A program made the position numbers and the translations under genes. The notes beneath the pieces were generated by a model. It ran no database searches, was not told the origin of the DNA, and saw only the letters and a list, made by a program, of their open reading frames with translations. Shown here piece by piece: positions 1-9,821 of a stretch of 64,000 bases of DNA. Source of the stretch: Colwellia sp. M166 (GTDB taxonomy: Bacteria; Pseudomonadota; Gammaproteobacteria; Enterobacterales; Alteromonadaceae); contig NZ_CP040755.1 of assembly GCF_024585285.1 (NCBI RefSeq), positions 4,216,001-4,280,000 of the forward strand. The letters are read 5' to 3'. Positions within the stretch are counted from its first letter, which is position 1, and every line of letters starts with the position of its first letter.

Positions 1-61
1 CTCAGCTGATTTTGACGAGTTGACATGCGTCAATGGATAGACATATAGCGAAGGTAGTGCG

Positions 62-92
62 ATATCAAGCGGGCACATTTACCCACTTGATT
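62..92. terminator. Inverted repeat downstream of the antiporter gene
   Basis: The segment pairs ATCAAG-C-GGG with CCC-A-CTTGAT around a short AT-rich loop. It lies about 90 bp beyond the antiporter stop codon, so it could end that minus-strand transcript. There is no clear T-run, so the call is weak. The remaining bases from 1 to 182 show no gene I can support. Confidence 0.3.
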
Positions 93-182
93 TACTTAGT
101 TAGTTATTAATTAATACGGCTAGTTTCATGATTGCCCATATCTTAGATGACAATAATAGCCTCAACGGCATTATCAGACTGT

Positions 183-1769
183 TTAACTAGCTTCTAGTAC
201 TTGTACCGGCTTAATTAAGCTCATGCTTTCTTCAGCGAAACCGACACCCACTTCGGTGTAAAAGTTGAACACTTTATCAACACCAAAGCTTTCCAATGCT
301 ATGCGCTCATCATCGTACCTTGCTATGGCAGCAATTTTACCTCGATAATTAGTACGTTTTATTTGGGCGGTAATATTGATAATGTCTTGTACCGAAGGCA
401 GAGCTAATAGTGTTAGTTCAATTCTGCTCAAGTCAATGCTCTCCCAAAAGTCTGCGTCTTCAGCATCCCCCAAGTAAGCTTGAATACCTTTATCATTTAA
501 CCATTGGACTTTATCTTTGTCTGCATCTAAGCCCCAAACTTGATTACCAATTTGAGCATTTAATGCATAATAGGCCCCCATGCCGACACGACCCATACCG
601 ATAATGGCAATAGGGGCTTCACAAGGTTGCTCAAAGTTATCTTCTGCTAAAGGTTGTTTGCTTTCAAAACGTTTGAATCTTTCTTTGTTATTAGCAAAGT
701 AATCATGAGCAAAATTATAAAGCACATTGGTAATAATAAACGACATTGAAACAGCTAATGACAGGATAACTAACCATTCAGGAGACAGCCAGCCAGATTT
801 ACTACTGAGTGCGGCCACAATCAGGCCAAACTCACTGAAGTTACTCAAAGCTAAAGCGGACAAAAATGCTGTTCTTCCTCGTAATTTTAGCTTGACCAAA
901 ATAAAGAAAAATAGCAAAAATTTAACCGGTAACATCAGTGTTAGTACCGAAGCTATGGCAAGCATTTCCATGGTTGGTAGGGCGGTGAAACCGATGGATA
1001 AGAAAAAACCAATCAAAAATAAATCTTTAAAGCTTAATAATGACTTGGTTATCTCACTTGCTTTACTATGCGTCGCAAAATACATGCCAGCTAAGAGAGC
1101 ACCAAAGTCACCTTTAACTTTCATAAGTTCAAATAACTCATAAGCACCAAAAGCAATAAAAAAGCCCATTAATGGAATTAATTCACCATGTCCTGCTTTA
1201 TCAATGCCCTTGTTAATATAAGGCCTTAATGGAATGAAAAGTAACAATAATGCCACCCAAGGGCTTGGCACTTTACCGGTTGCCAGTACTAAAAAGACTA
1301 CAGCAATAATATCTTGCATCACCAGTATACCGATGGCAAGTTTACCGTGACGCGTGCGCATTTCACCGCGTTCCTCCAGCAGTTTGACCACACATACCGT
1401 GCTGCTAAAGCTTAGTGCAAAGATAATTAATGCTGATGTGATTAGACTTAATTCGTTGATAAATCCAACACTAATGAATGCAATAGTTTTTAAAATCAGC
1501 ATTCCAATTACCAACCATAATATACTGTGGCTAACACTACCGAACCAGATCTCAGGCTTAACTAAGTCCTTGATATTTAGTTTTAGCCCGATGGTAAATA
1601 GCATTAACGTAATGCCAATATCAGCTAAGGCAGTGACCATACTATCCGCTTGATACCCCAAGGCGTTTAAGATAAATCCTGCTGCCAAATAGCCGATTGA
1701 AGGGGGGAGTGAGATTAATTTAGTTAATAGACCACAAATAAAAGCGAAGCCAATCCAGATAAATTCCAT
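183..1769 (-). CDS. Monovalent cation:proton antiporter (CPA2, KefB/YbaL-like) with C-terminal NAD-binding domain
   Basis: This 528-aa inner-membrane protein has about 12 hydrophobic segments across residues 1-370, typical of the CPA2 sodium/potassium-proton exchanger family. A cytoplasmic RCK/TrkA-N Rossmann domain starts near residue 389 with IIGMGRVGMG. The fold suggests potassium or sodium efflux in exchange for protons, gated by a nucleotide or thiol adduct, but the substrate cannot be read from sequence. It lies 6 bp downstream of tesA on the same strand and may be cotranscribed with it. The C-terminus ends soon after the Rossmann fold, so there is no long TrkA-C domain. Family assignment is firm; the exact subfamily (KefB, KefC or YbaL) is not. 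Confidence 0.85.
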   Translation of the reverse strand: MEFIWIGFAFICGLLTKLISLPPSIGYLAAGFILNALGYQADSMVTALADIGITLMLFTIGLKLNIKDLVKPEIWFGSVSHSILWLVIGMLILKTIAFISVGFINELSLITSALIIFALSFSSTVCVVKLLEERGEMRTRHGKLAIGILVMQDIIAVVFLVLATGKVPSPWVALLLLFIPLRPYINKGIDKAGHGELIPLMGFFIAFGAYELFELMKVKGDFGALLAGMYFATHSKASEITKSLLSFKDLFLIGFFLSIGFTALPTMEMLAIASVLTLMLPVKFLLFFFILVKLKLRGRTAFLSALALSNFSEFGLIVAALSSKSGWLSPEWLVILSLAVSMSFIITNVLYNFAHDYFANNKERFKRFESKQPLAEDNFEQPCEAPIAIIGMGRVGMGAYYALNAQIGNQVWGLDADKDKVQWLNDKGIQAYLGDAEDADFWESIDLSRIELTLLALPSVQDIINITAQIKRTNYRGKIAAIARYDDERIALESFGVDKVFNFYTEVGVGFAEESMSLIKPVQVLEAS

Positions 1770-1775
1770 GTTAAG

Positions 1776-2450
1776 TTAAGACTCCGTTGTCATTATTGTT
1801 TTTAATTGCTGCTCAACATAATCAGCTATTATTGGTTGTGCTTGTGCATTTGGGTGAATTCCGTCTGCTTGCATAAGGCTTTTATCCATCACAACAGTTT
1901 CCATAAAAAAGGGTAATAAATTGATATTGCTGGATTTTGCTACATCTTCGAATATTTGTTCAAACATTTTATTGTATCTTGGACCATAATTTGGTGTTAT
2001 TTTGATTTTAATCATTGAAACGTTTATGTTTTTACTCTGTGCTAACTGAACCATTTGTAACAAATTATTTTTGATCAGCTTTGGAGAGTAGCCACGTAAA
2101 CCGTCATTTCCACCGAGTTCGATCAGCAAGTGATCAACATTTTCACTCGCCAAAATGCCTGACAACCGAGATAACCCGCCACTCGTCGTTTCGCCACTAA
2201 CACTGGCATTTATTATTGTGTATGGTTGCTGTTGCTCAATAAGCTTTTGATTGAGTAAATGAACCCAACCTTGTTTGGGTTTCATCCCATAACTTGCACT
2301 GATACTATCACCTAAGAGCAAAATTTTGCGGACTGGGTTGATACTAATGTCGTTATCAAGCGTATTGGTCTGTTTATCTTGTGCGGCTACGTTAGCTGTA
2401 GTGACAAAAAATAAGCTAATAAATAATATTAAAAGTGGATAATTTTTCAT
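1776..2450 (-). CDS. tesA: Arylesterase / thioesterase I / lysophospholipase L1 (SGNH hydrolase)
   Basis: This 224-aa secreted SGNH hydrolase cleaves acyl-CoA, lysophospholipid and simple ester substrates in the periplasm. It begins with a hydrophobic signal peptide ending near residue 23 (TANVAA). The four family blocks are visible: the GDS nucleophile motif LLGDSIS near residue 45, a GETTSG block, GGND (oxyanion Gly/Asn) and the C-terminal catalytic DGIHP. Length is close to the E. coli protein (about 208 aa). The start codon overlaps the start of the divergent ybbA by 2 bp. This tesA/ybbA-ybbP head-to-head arrangement is conserved in gammaproteobacteria and supports the name. Confidence 0.92.
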   Translation of the reverse strand: MKNYPLLILFISLFFVTTANVAAQDKQTNTLDNDISINPVRKILLLGDSISASYGMKPKQGWVHLLNQKLIEQQQPYTIINASVSGETTSGGLSRLSGILASENVDHLLIELGGNDGLRGYSPKLIKNNLLQMVQLAQSKNINVSMIKIKITPNYGPRYNKMFEQIFEDVAKSSNINLLPFFMETVVMDKSLMQADGIHPNAQAQPIIADYVEQQLKTIMTTES

Positions 2451-3192
2451 GCATGTAAATTCCGAGAGTATTTTAAGCGTAAATAACCTAACAAAATCAG
2501 TGCAAGTTGAAGATAAAACACTCGCTTTGCTTCAACCACTTAATTTAACGGTAGCTGCGGGTGAATCACTTGCTATTGTTGGTTCGTCTGGCTCAGGTAA
2601 AACGACGTTGTTATCTATTTTAGCCGGCTTGGATTTACCAAGCTCAGGGCAAGTGTATCTTAAAAACAAGCCATTACACCAGTTTAATGAAGAGCAACGT
2701 AGTCAAGTTCGGGCACAGCATGTCGGTTTTATTTTCCAACAATTTTTATTAATTAACAGTTTAACTGCACTTGAAAATGTCATGTTGCCTGCAGAACTCG
2801 CAAACTTACCTGATGCGCAAGCACGAGGAGAAGCTTTACTTAGCCAAGTGGGTTTAGCTGATAGACTTGATCATTATCCCTCTCAACTGTCTGGTGGTGA
2901 GCAGCAACGTGTGGCAATAGCACGGGCATTTATTTCTAAACCCGATATTTTATTTGCAGATGAACCGACAGGAAACCTAGATAGTAAGACCGGGCAGCAT
3001 ATTACCGATTTAATTTTTGATTTAAATGCTAAAGAGGGCACAACCTTAGTGCTGGTAACTCATGATGCTAAGTTGGCTGCTAGGTGTCAGCGACAAGTTG
3101 AAATGGACAGTGGCGTGCTAACAGAGAAACTCGAATTGGCCACAACTGAGCATGGTGATGAAGTTGAAATGTCAGTGCCACAAGTAGGATAA
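2449..3192 (+). CDS. ybbA: ABC transporter ATP-binding protein (YbbA/LolD type)
   Basis: This 247-aa ABC ATPase powers the YbbP permease that follows. It has a Walker A motif (GSSGSGKTT, about residues 46-54), the signature LSGGEQQR, Walker B ILFADEP with the downstream D-loop NLD, and a switch histidine (VTHDAKLA). The closest family is MacB/LolD/YbbA, ATPases that work with FtsX-fold permeases on envelope substrates. The gene starts inside the divergent tesA start region and ends 2 bp before ybbP, so the two are an operon. The transported substrate is not established. Confidence 0.92.
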   Translation: MHVNSESILSVNNLTKSVQVEDKTLALLQPLNLTVAAGESLAIVGSSGSGKTTLLSILAGLDLPSSGQVYLKNKPLHQFNEEQRSQVRAQHVGFIFQQFLLINSLTALENVMLPAELANLPDAQARGEALLSQVGLADRLDHYPSQLSGGEQQRVAIARAFISKPDILFADEPTGNLDSKTGQHITDLIFDLNAKEGTTLVLVTHDAKLAARCQRQVEMDSGVLTEKLELATTEHGDEVEMSVPQVG

Positions 3193-3194
3193 TC

Positions 3195-5777
3195 ATGAGT
3201 AACCGTACCCCCAAAGCATCACCAATGTGGTTTGCTCAGTCATTACGTTTATTGCACCACGAACTTCGTCGCGGCGAATTAACGATTATCTTTCTTGCTA
3301 TCGTACTCGCCGTTGCTACGGTATTTTCATTAACCGGTTTTTCGGGCCAAATTAAACACGCCATTGTTGCTAATAGCACCAATACGATTGGCGCCGATCG
3401 TGTGTTAAGAATGTCGTCGGAAATTGACCCTAGCATTATCGAAAAAAGCCAAGCATTAGCATTACAGTCTGCTCGAAAAATTGAAACTGAGTCCATGGTG
3501 TTTGCTGGCGACAATATGTTGCTCAGTGAACTTGACGCCGTGTCAGATACTTACCCTTTACGCGGTGAGTTAAAAATAAAAACCTCATTAACACAAACTG
3601 AAAGTATTATTGCCAGTGCGCCTAAGTTAGGTACTGCTTGGGTTGAACCCAGCGTGTTAAGTCGTTTAGATGTTAACATCGGGGACACTATTGAAATTGG
3701 TTTAGCACCGCTGACCATTGCGGGTATTGTTACTGACATTCCCGATCGTTCATATCGTGCTTTTATTGCTGGCCCAACGGTGATCCTTAATATTGCCGAT
3801 ATGCCAAAAACTGAGCTAATTCAGCCGGGTAGTCGGATAACCTATAAATATTTATTTGCGGGTGAAACGGATGCCATTGAAACCTTTGAAACATGGATCA
3901 AACCGCAAATTAATGAATCACAGCGTTGGTACGATGCCAAAGCTGCACAAAACAGGTTATCGAGAATTCTCGACACGGCTGAGAAGTTTCTATCACTGGC
4001 TAGTATGCTCGGTATTGTATTAGCAGCGGTTGCGGTAGCGGTAGCAAGTCGGCGTTATGGCCAACGTCATCAGTCTACTGTCTCAATATTTAAAGCACTT
4101 GGTGCGTCAATTTCGCATGTTAGAAAGTTATATTGTTTACATTGGACCTTACTGAGTTGCTTAAGTATTGCAACTGGCTTAGTGGTTGGCTATGGATTGA
4201 TGTTATTGGGCGTTAATGCGATTGCAAGCTACTTATCATTAGCAGACGCGCCATTGACCTTTGTACCGTTTCTAACCGCGATATTTACCGGTTTATTGTG
4301 TGCAATAGCCTTTGCTATTCATCCTATTATGAGCTTAGTACAAAGTTCACCATTAAATGTTATTCGTGGTTTTAGCCAGAATAAAGTGGCACGATTTGGC
4401 TGGCATCAACTGCCTCCACTGTTGGCGCTGTTCCTGTTATTGTTTATTTTTAGTCAAGACCTAGTGATGAGCGCAGCGTTATTGCTCGGCGGTGTTTTTG
4501 TCTCCTTTATTTTATTGCTGTTTGGTCGAGGCTTAATGAGTGCTGGGCGCAGTGTTGGCACTAAAGCCGGTAAATCATGGCATTTGGCATTAGCTAACTT
4601 AAAACGTCGCGCTAGCGAAAACAGCGTGCAACTGGTCAGTTTTACTATCGCCATTAAGTTATTGCTATTAATTACCGTGATGAAAAGCTCAATATTGTCG
4701 GAGTGGGAACAGCAGTTTCCCGAAGGAACCCCCAACCATTACTTGATCAACATTAGCGAAGAGCAAATAGCACCACTAAAACAGTTTGTTGAACAGCATG
4801 ATATTGCCAATCAAGGCTTTTATCATGTTTATCGTGGTCGCTTATCGGCAATAAATGGCATAAAGACCGTCGATGAAGATAAGGACGACAACCAAGAGCC
4901 AAGCGAAGCAACATCTGCCAGCAAGGAAAAGCAAGCCACTAAGAAAACAGCACAGAAAAAAAGTAGGCAGGGCATGGGCCGAGAACTTGGCTTAACGTGG
5001 CGCACTGAATTACCAGAAGAAAATGAAATAATTGCCGGTCAGTGGTGGCAAGTTGGTGAAGCTAAACCACAAGTATCCATTGAAAGTAACATAGCCGAAC
5101 GTTTAGAGATAAAGTTAGGAGATAACTTAACTTTTACCTTAGGTTCAGACGAATTTACTGTGCCAGTAACCAGTATCAGAGAAGTAAATTGGCAAAGTCG
5201 TCAGTTAAACTTTATTATGGTTTTTAATCAAAGTGTCCTTGAGAAATTTCCGACGACTTCAATTTCAGCTTGGTCGATATCGGCGCAAGACCGAGATTTG
5301 GTTTATCGCTTTATGGCTGATTTTCCTACCATTACATTAATGGATTTTGCCGCTATTATGGCGCAGCTTAATAATATTATTGAGCAAGTCTCAGTGGCAA
5401 TTCAGCTGATCCTTATTTTGGTGGTACTGGCCGGTAGTTTAGTGTTAATTGCCCAAGTACAAGCCAGTATGGAAGAAAGAGAGCGCGAGCTTGCCATTTT
5501 AAGAACCTTAGGTGCTAGCGGGAAATTATTGCGTAATAGTGTGTTATATGAGTTTGTTGCTTTAGGGGCTATCGCCGGTTTAATGGCCAGCATAGGGATG
5601 GAAATAGCGGTTTATATTCTACAAAGCCAAGTTTTTAATATGTCTGGTAGTTTCCATTTTCAATATTGGTTAGTGGGTGTAGGGGCTGGCGCATTTTTTG
5701 TCGGTTTGATTGGTATGCTGAGCTGTTGGCGTTTACTTAATTTATCCAGCGTTACTTTGATTCGACGCACTATGTAA
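3195..5777 (+). CDS. ybbP: ABC transporter permease with two FtsX domains (YbbP family)
   Basis: This 860-aa inner-membrane permease is the partner of YbbA. It has an N-terminal membrane segment, a large periplasmic MacB-like region, a central block of membrane helices and a second FtsX-type domain at the C-terminus near residues 730-850. The YbbP family usually runs about 800 residues, so the extra length lies largely in a charged Lys/Glu-rich insert near residues 555-600 (rich in E, K, S, T, Q). It starts 2 bp after ybbA, which implies translational coupling. Related permeases move lipoproteins or hydrophobic envelope compounds; here the role is inferred from family only. Confidence 0.9.
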   Translation: MSNRTPKASPMWFAQSLRLLHHELRRGELTIIFLAIVLAVATVFSLTGFSGQIKHAIVANSTNTIGADRVLRMSSEIDPSIIEKSQALALQSARKIETESMVFAGDNMLLSELDAVSDTYPLRGELKIKTSLTQTESIIASAPKLGTAWVEPSVLSRLDVNIGDTIEIGLAPLTIAGIVTDIPDRSYRAFIAGPTVILNIADMPKTELIQPGSRITYKYLFAGETDAIETFETWIKPQINESQRWYDAKAAQNRLSRILDTAEKFLSLASMLGIVLAAVAVAVASRRYGQRHQSTVSIFKALGASISHVRKLYCLHWTLLSCLSIATGLVVGYGLMLLGVNAIASYLSLADAPLTFVPFLTAIFTGLLCAIAFAIHPIMSLVQSSPLNVIRGFSQNKVARFGWHQLPPLLALFLLLFIFSQDLVMSAALLLGGVFVSFILLLFGRGLMSAGRSVGTKAGKSWHLALANLKRRASENSVQLVSFTIAIKLLLLITVMKSSILSEWEQQFPEGTPNHYLINISEEQIAPLKQFVEQHDIANQGFYHVYRGRLSAINGIKTVDEDKDDNQEPSEATSASKEKQATKKTAQKKSRQGMGRELGLTWRTELPEENEIIAGQWWQVGEAKPQVSIESNIAERLEIKLGDNLTFTLGSDEFTVPVTSIREVNWQSRQLNFIMVFNQSVLEKFPTTSISAWSISAQDRDLVYRFMADFPTITLMDFAAIMAQLNNIIEQVSVAIQLILILVVLAGSLVLIAQVQASMEERERELAILRTLGASGKLLRNSVLYEFVALGAIAGLMASIGMEIAVYILQSQVFNMSGSFHFQYWLVGVGAGAFFVGLIGMLSCWRLLNLSSVTLIRRTM

Positions 5778-5894
5778 TGATCAATAAGCAAGAAATAATG
5801 ATACGTGATTTAAGAAAAACTGGCTTGATGGCTATATAATCGCTTATAGTTTTAATCACTTATATCAAATTAAATAACACTCAGGGTTTATTAA

Positions 5895-6974
5895 ATGGCT
5901 TTACAAGGTAAGACTGACGGCGCAGTGAAGTTTTTATTAGTGACCGCGGCATTATTCGTGGTACTCGCCGGTATAAAAACCGCAGCAACCTTACTGGTGC
6001 CATTTTTACTATCGACGTTTATCGCCATTATTTGTAATCCGTTGGTGGTTAAGGCGGCGCACTATAAAATACCAAAACCGGTAGCGGTTGTTTTTGTTAT
6101 CGGAATTTTTGTTTCAATAGCGCTGTCGCTTGCTGGGCTGGTCGGTAATTCATTAAATGAGTTATCGCAACTTATTCCTGAATACCGAGCACAGCTTCAA
6201 GAGCATTTTGTCTGGTTAACTCAGCAACTTGATGCCTACAATATTAAAATATCGTCAGACTTATTAATTGAATATTTTGATCCTTCAGCCGCTATGGGCT
6301 TAGCTGCGAATATGCTTAGTGGCTTAGGTGGTGTGATGGCGAATTTATTTCTAATTATCATTACTGTGATTTTTATGCTGTTTGAAGCTTCTTCGGTGTC
6401 GCATAAATTACATTTGGCACTAGATGACCCACAAGCACGCATAAAACAAATCGATCAGTTTTTAGCGTCGGTAAATAATTACCTCGCGATAAAAACCTTA
6501 GTAAGTATTGCCACCGGTATAATTGTTTCAACTATGTTGTGGGCCTTTGGTTTAGATTTTTACTTATTGTGGGGCGTGTTAGCCTTTTTACTTAATTACA
6601 TTCCAAATATTGGCTCAATTATCGCTGCTGTACCAGCAATGTCATTAGCTGTTTTACAATTAGGGCCAGCCGCCGCAGGTCTTATTGGTTTAGGGTATTT
6701 AACCATTAACACTGTGATGGGCAATGTCGTTGAACCGCGTTATTTAGGGCGAGGTCTTGGGCTTTCAACCTTAGTGGTGTTTATTTCATTAATCTTTTGG
6801 GGGTGGTTATTAGGTACCGTTGGCATGTTGTTGTCAGTCCCTTTGACTATGATCATCAAAATTGCCTTAGAAAACTCGGCAGAAGGGAGTTGGTTTGCGG
6901 TGCTATTGTCTAGTGAAGATTCGGGTGAAACGTCAAGTGTTCAGCCTAGCGAAGTCGTATCAAAAAACGATTAA
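5895..6974 (+). CDS. AI-2E family transporter (PerM-like membrane protein)
   Basis: This 359-aa polytopic inner-membrane protein has about eight hydrophobic segments and the family block LNYIPNIGSIIAAVPA near residues 235-250, characteristic of the AI-2E/PerM/TqsA family. Members include TqsA (autoinducer-2 export) and sodium-proton antiporters, so the substrate cannot be assigned. The N-terminus (about residues 13-50) is a pair of helices followed by a soluble amphipathic region. It is monocistronic, 117 bp after ybbP, with an AT-rich upstream region. The tail is Ser/Glu-rich and polar. Confidence 0.85.
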   Translation: MALQGKTDGAVKFLLVTAALFVVLAGIKTAATLLVPFLLSTFIAIICNPLVVKAAHYKIPKPVAVVFVIGIFVSIALSLAGLVGNSLNELSQLIPEYRAQLQEHFVWLTQQLDAYNIKISSDLLIEYFDPSAAMGLAANMLSGLGGVMANLFLIIITVIFMLFEASSVSHKLHLALDDPQARIKQIDQFLASVNNYLAIKTLVSIATGIIVSTMLWAFGLDFYLLWGVLAFLLNYIPNIGSIIAAVPAMSLAVLQLGPAAAGLIGLGYLTINTVMGNVVEPRYLGRGLGLSTLVVFISLIFWGWLLGTVGMLLSVPLTMIIKIALENSAEGSWFAVLLSSEDSGETSSVQPSEVVSKND

Positions 6975-7342
6975 AATACCTAGCGCCGAAGCTATTAAAG
7001 AACAGGCTTAAAGCCTTAATCAAGATCATGAACGTCTAGTTTACGAGCCTATAGACCCATAGTATTTGTTGCTTTGGGTTATTGTAGGCTATTTGATAAT
7101 GGCTAATTTACAAGCTACTTTTCATCGTTACATCATGGTTTTATAAGCTCATAAAAATTGAGTTTGTTCAGATGAGTCTGTATTTACCCCATGCTTATTC
7201 TTGCTATACAACTCTTGTTTGCTATATCGCTTCTTACATTTTCTGACATTAATTATGCTTTAACTGACAGTTTGGCTACTGAATTAAACAGTTATTTTAC
7301 TTAAGCTTACGGTATTAAGCACTTCAAAGAGTATGCACTACA
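6975..7342. other. Intergenic region with no recognised gene
   Basis: These 368 bases between the PerM-like gene and the beta-barrel gene are AT-rich and carry stops in all frames. I saw no tRNA, strong hairpin or known binding site. They presumably hold the promoter of the downstream gene. Confidence 0.5.
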
Positions 7343-7972
7343 ATGTCGATATTAACGCAACATTACCGTAAGTACAGCAGGGGAAGTAAAGTGAGGTTTG
7401 CTTTATTATTGACTTTGCTCTTTATGCTGTTATTTCTTTCCATATTTAATGCTAAAGCATACGAAAGCCCTAGGTTTGGCTTTTTTATTAAAAATGAAGT
7501 TAATGACGAGGATCATATTTCGGGTATTGGCGCTGAAATGTGGCTAACCAATCGAGATTCAAACTTTGGTATTTCTGTTTTAACCTCCATTGGTCATGGC
7601 GATGTTACCGACCGAGATAATATTAAACATGACTATTTAGCATGGGAAGCTGGATTGAAAGTAGGCTATTTTTCCGATGTCTTTGCCTATGCAGAAGTTG
7701 GTTTTGATTTAGCTGAATTAGTACTTCAAGATCGTGATGAAGATGATGACTACCGTATTTACTCAGCTGATGACGACAACAATTTTGTGGTGAGTAATCG
7801 GCGTCGTTATGATGACGCTAACAATATTGATGGTTATGTTGGCGTTGGCGCTGGAATTAAATTTGAGCACGTACAGATTGAAGCCTTTACGCGTTTAAGA
7901 CAAATTGATGGTGAATATTGGAAAGCTGAGAATCAAGCATTTGCTGGCGTCAAGTTGTCGCTCGTGTTTTAA
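7343..7972 (+). CDS. Predicted outer-membrane beta-barrel protein
   Basis: I do not recognise a named family. The 209-aa product has a strong signal peptide (hydrophobic run near residues 18-38, cleavage near NAKA) and then alternating short strands ending in GVKLSLVF, a classic C-terminal beta-signature with terminal Phe for BAM-dependent outer-membrane insertion. The middle is unusually acidic (runs of D/E such as DEDDD). An internal GTG at residue 17 (7391), after a GGGAAG box, would give a cleaner signal peptide and may be the real start. It is likely a small porin-like or surface protein; function unknown. Confidence 0.7.
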   Translation: MSILTQHYRKYSRGSKVRFALLLTLLFMLLFLSIFNAKAYESPRFGFFIKNEVNDEDHISGIGAEMWLTNRDSNFGISVLTSIGHGDVTDRDNIKHDYLAWEAGLKVGYFSDVFAYAEVGFDLAELVLQDRDEDDDYRIYSADDDNNFVVSNRRRYDDANNIDGYVGVGAGIKFEHVQIEAFTRLRQIDGEYWKAENQAFAGVKLSLVF

Positions 7973-8048
7973 GATATTGATAAGTTTGTTTGCTAACGCC
8001 CCTCAAGAAAAATGAAGAGCGCTTGAGTAAGATATGCGTTAGTTATAC

Positions 8049-8663
8049 TTACTGAACACTATAATATTCACTGAAACCTACAAGAATGTTTGTCGTTGCA
8101 ACAGAGGCAAGTATTAACCCCATCACTCGACTTATGACACTAGCGCCACTGCTGCCTATAATTTTATTAATAGAGCCCGCTAGCAGCATTAAGAGATAAG
8201 TTATCACTAACACTGACAGCATCACCGCCGCTGTTTGTATTTGCTCCCAAATACTGTATACCGAATTTTTAGTGAGTAAAACGGCTGCTAACATTGCACC
8301 AGGGCTTGCAATTGAAGGTACAGCAAGTGGGAAAACCGCAGTATCTTTATGAGATTGATCTAATAATCTTATTTCTTCTTCAGGTTTGCTGTCGCCAAAG
8401 ATCATATTTAACGCGAAGAGGAATAATATAATACCGCCTGATATTTGAAATGCAGGCAACGGAATTGATAGCGCTTTGAGTACAAATTCACCCACAACAA
8501 CAAAAAACAATAATACGCACATTGAAACAATGGTAGATAATAAAGCAATGCGGCGCTTGGTTTTTTGGTCATATTGATCGGTTACAGCGATGAAAACTGG
8601 TACCGTGCCGATTGGGTCTATAACGGCAAAAAAAGTAATAAAAACAGCTAAAATATCTATCAT
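8049..8663 (-). CDS. MarC family integral membrane protein
   Basis: This 204-aa protein has six hydrophobic segments and family hallmarks: an N-terminal FAVIDPIGTVPVFIAVT block and a central PLAVPSIASPGAM block. MarC/YhgN/YchE proteins are inner-membrane proteins of unknown transport function; the old link to multiple antibiotic resistance is not supported for MarC itself. Length matches the family (about 200-220 aa). It is transcribed alone. Confidence 0.9.
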   Translation of the reverse strand: MIDILAVFITFFAVIDPIGTVPVFIAVTDQYDQKTKRRIALLSTIVSMCVLLFFVVVGEFVLKALSIPLPAFQISGGIILFLFALNMIFGDSKPEEEIRLLDQSHKDTAVFPLAVPSIASPGAMLAAVLLTKNSVYSIWEQIQTAAVMLSVLVITYLLMLLAGSINKIIGSSGASVISRVMGLILASVATTNILVGFSEYYSVQ

Positions 8664-8891
8664 TAAATGCTTACTCCATAAAGCTGAAAGTCAAAAAGTC
8701 TCTGCCCAATATATTTGAAAACTTATTCGAATGTGAGCCAAAAACTCGCTGGTCACGTTGCGTTGATGTGTTATCGCTTAGATAAATATTGATGTATCAA
8801 ATGCTGATAATGGCTTTAGCGTTATGGTTGTTGGTAATCGCCAAACTTAGTCGCTGATGATGTTTTAAGCAATCATGCTTTAACTGGTGTT

Positions 8892-9125
8892 TTAATTAAT
8901 GATACTTTGCTCATTTTTTGTAGTTAAGGATATTTTAGCTTGCTGTTTTTTCTTAAAGTATCGATATAAAAACACCGCAATAATAATATTTAACAAGCAC
9001 CGTAATAGCTCAGCGAATGCGAAATCTAAGCTTATTATAGAGTAGGCTAAATCAACGGCTGAGCCTAAGCCGAGTATGATGGCCATAATAATAAATATTT
9101 TTTCTAATGGCATAGAGTTCGACAT
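8892..9125 (-). CDS. Small hypothetical membrane protein
   Basis: This is an unrecognised 77-aa protein. Two hydrophobic segments (about residues 8-30 and 38-55) are followed by a Lys/Gln-rich cytoplasmic tail. It stands alone with 228 bp before and about 95 bp after it. It is plausible because of the sensible hydrophobicity pattern and start context, but I see no motif to suggest function. Confidence 0.55.
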   Translation of the reverse strand: MSNSMPLEKIFIIMAIILGLGSAVDLAYSIISLDFAFAELLRCLLNIIIAVFLYRYFKKKQQAKISLTTKNEQSIIN

Positions 9126-9220
9126 AGTGTTGACCTAAATATTCCCAATAAAGCATTACAGTTAATTAATCAGAGATATCAATACAGTATAAATACGCTT
9201 AATAATATCTTAATCAGTGT

Positions 9221-9698
9221 TTATATCGGTTTGTGGCCTACTTTAAAATAACCGGTTGAAAGAAACTGTGCGGTTTCTTTGCGTTTTTTAGCAATTAAAA
9301 TAGCACCGTCATCCATGAACAAAAAGTTTTTCCAACAACGCTTGAATACCGCCCACGTTGTTTCGATAACGTTATCACGAGCACTGCAATAATAAACTAC
9401 GGTATTATTATCCCATGCTAAATGGGCTAATATTTGCTCGGGTAAAAGCACTATCGTCGCTATCCCATATGCTTTCCCATTTGCCATTATCTGTCCAATT
9501 TTTACTGTTTTCTGGCCAATCACCTTTTTTAAAGAAGTCAGGATGATCAACCTGTTTACTAATATTGCCATCCCAAAGCATTTTGGCGCGGCTTGTTGCC
9601 ATAGGCTTTATCATTCGTTTATCACCTATCTTAATCGGCAGGCTTTTATGCTTGAATATCCAAGCGTTTTTTAATTCGTCAATTGAGATGTAGTTCAT
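9221..9698 (-). pseudogene. DUF2947-family gene broken by a +1 frameshift
   Basis: Two overlapping minus-strand frames together encode one DUF2947-type protein of about 158 aa. The first (from 9698) runs MNYISIDELKNAW to WDSDDSA and then reads into nonsense. The second frame continues with LPEQILAHLAWDNN, then the conserved VIETTWAVFKRCWKNFLF block and the C-terminus at 9221. Removing one T from the four-T run at 9444-9447 (As on the plus strand) restores SA-LPEQ and a full reading frame. Either the gene is a recent pseudogene or the homopolymer was misread. Function of the family is unknown. Confidence 0.8.
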
Positions 9699-9821
9699 GA
9701 TGTCTTCTATAAAATTTGCGTCGTGACATTATAACAAGGGTAAGTGATAACTCATTAATAATTTCGACATTAGCGCTGTTAAAATAAAACGACAGGCTAG
9801 GTTATTATGATTTAATGCGTG

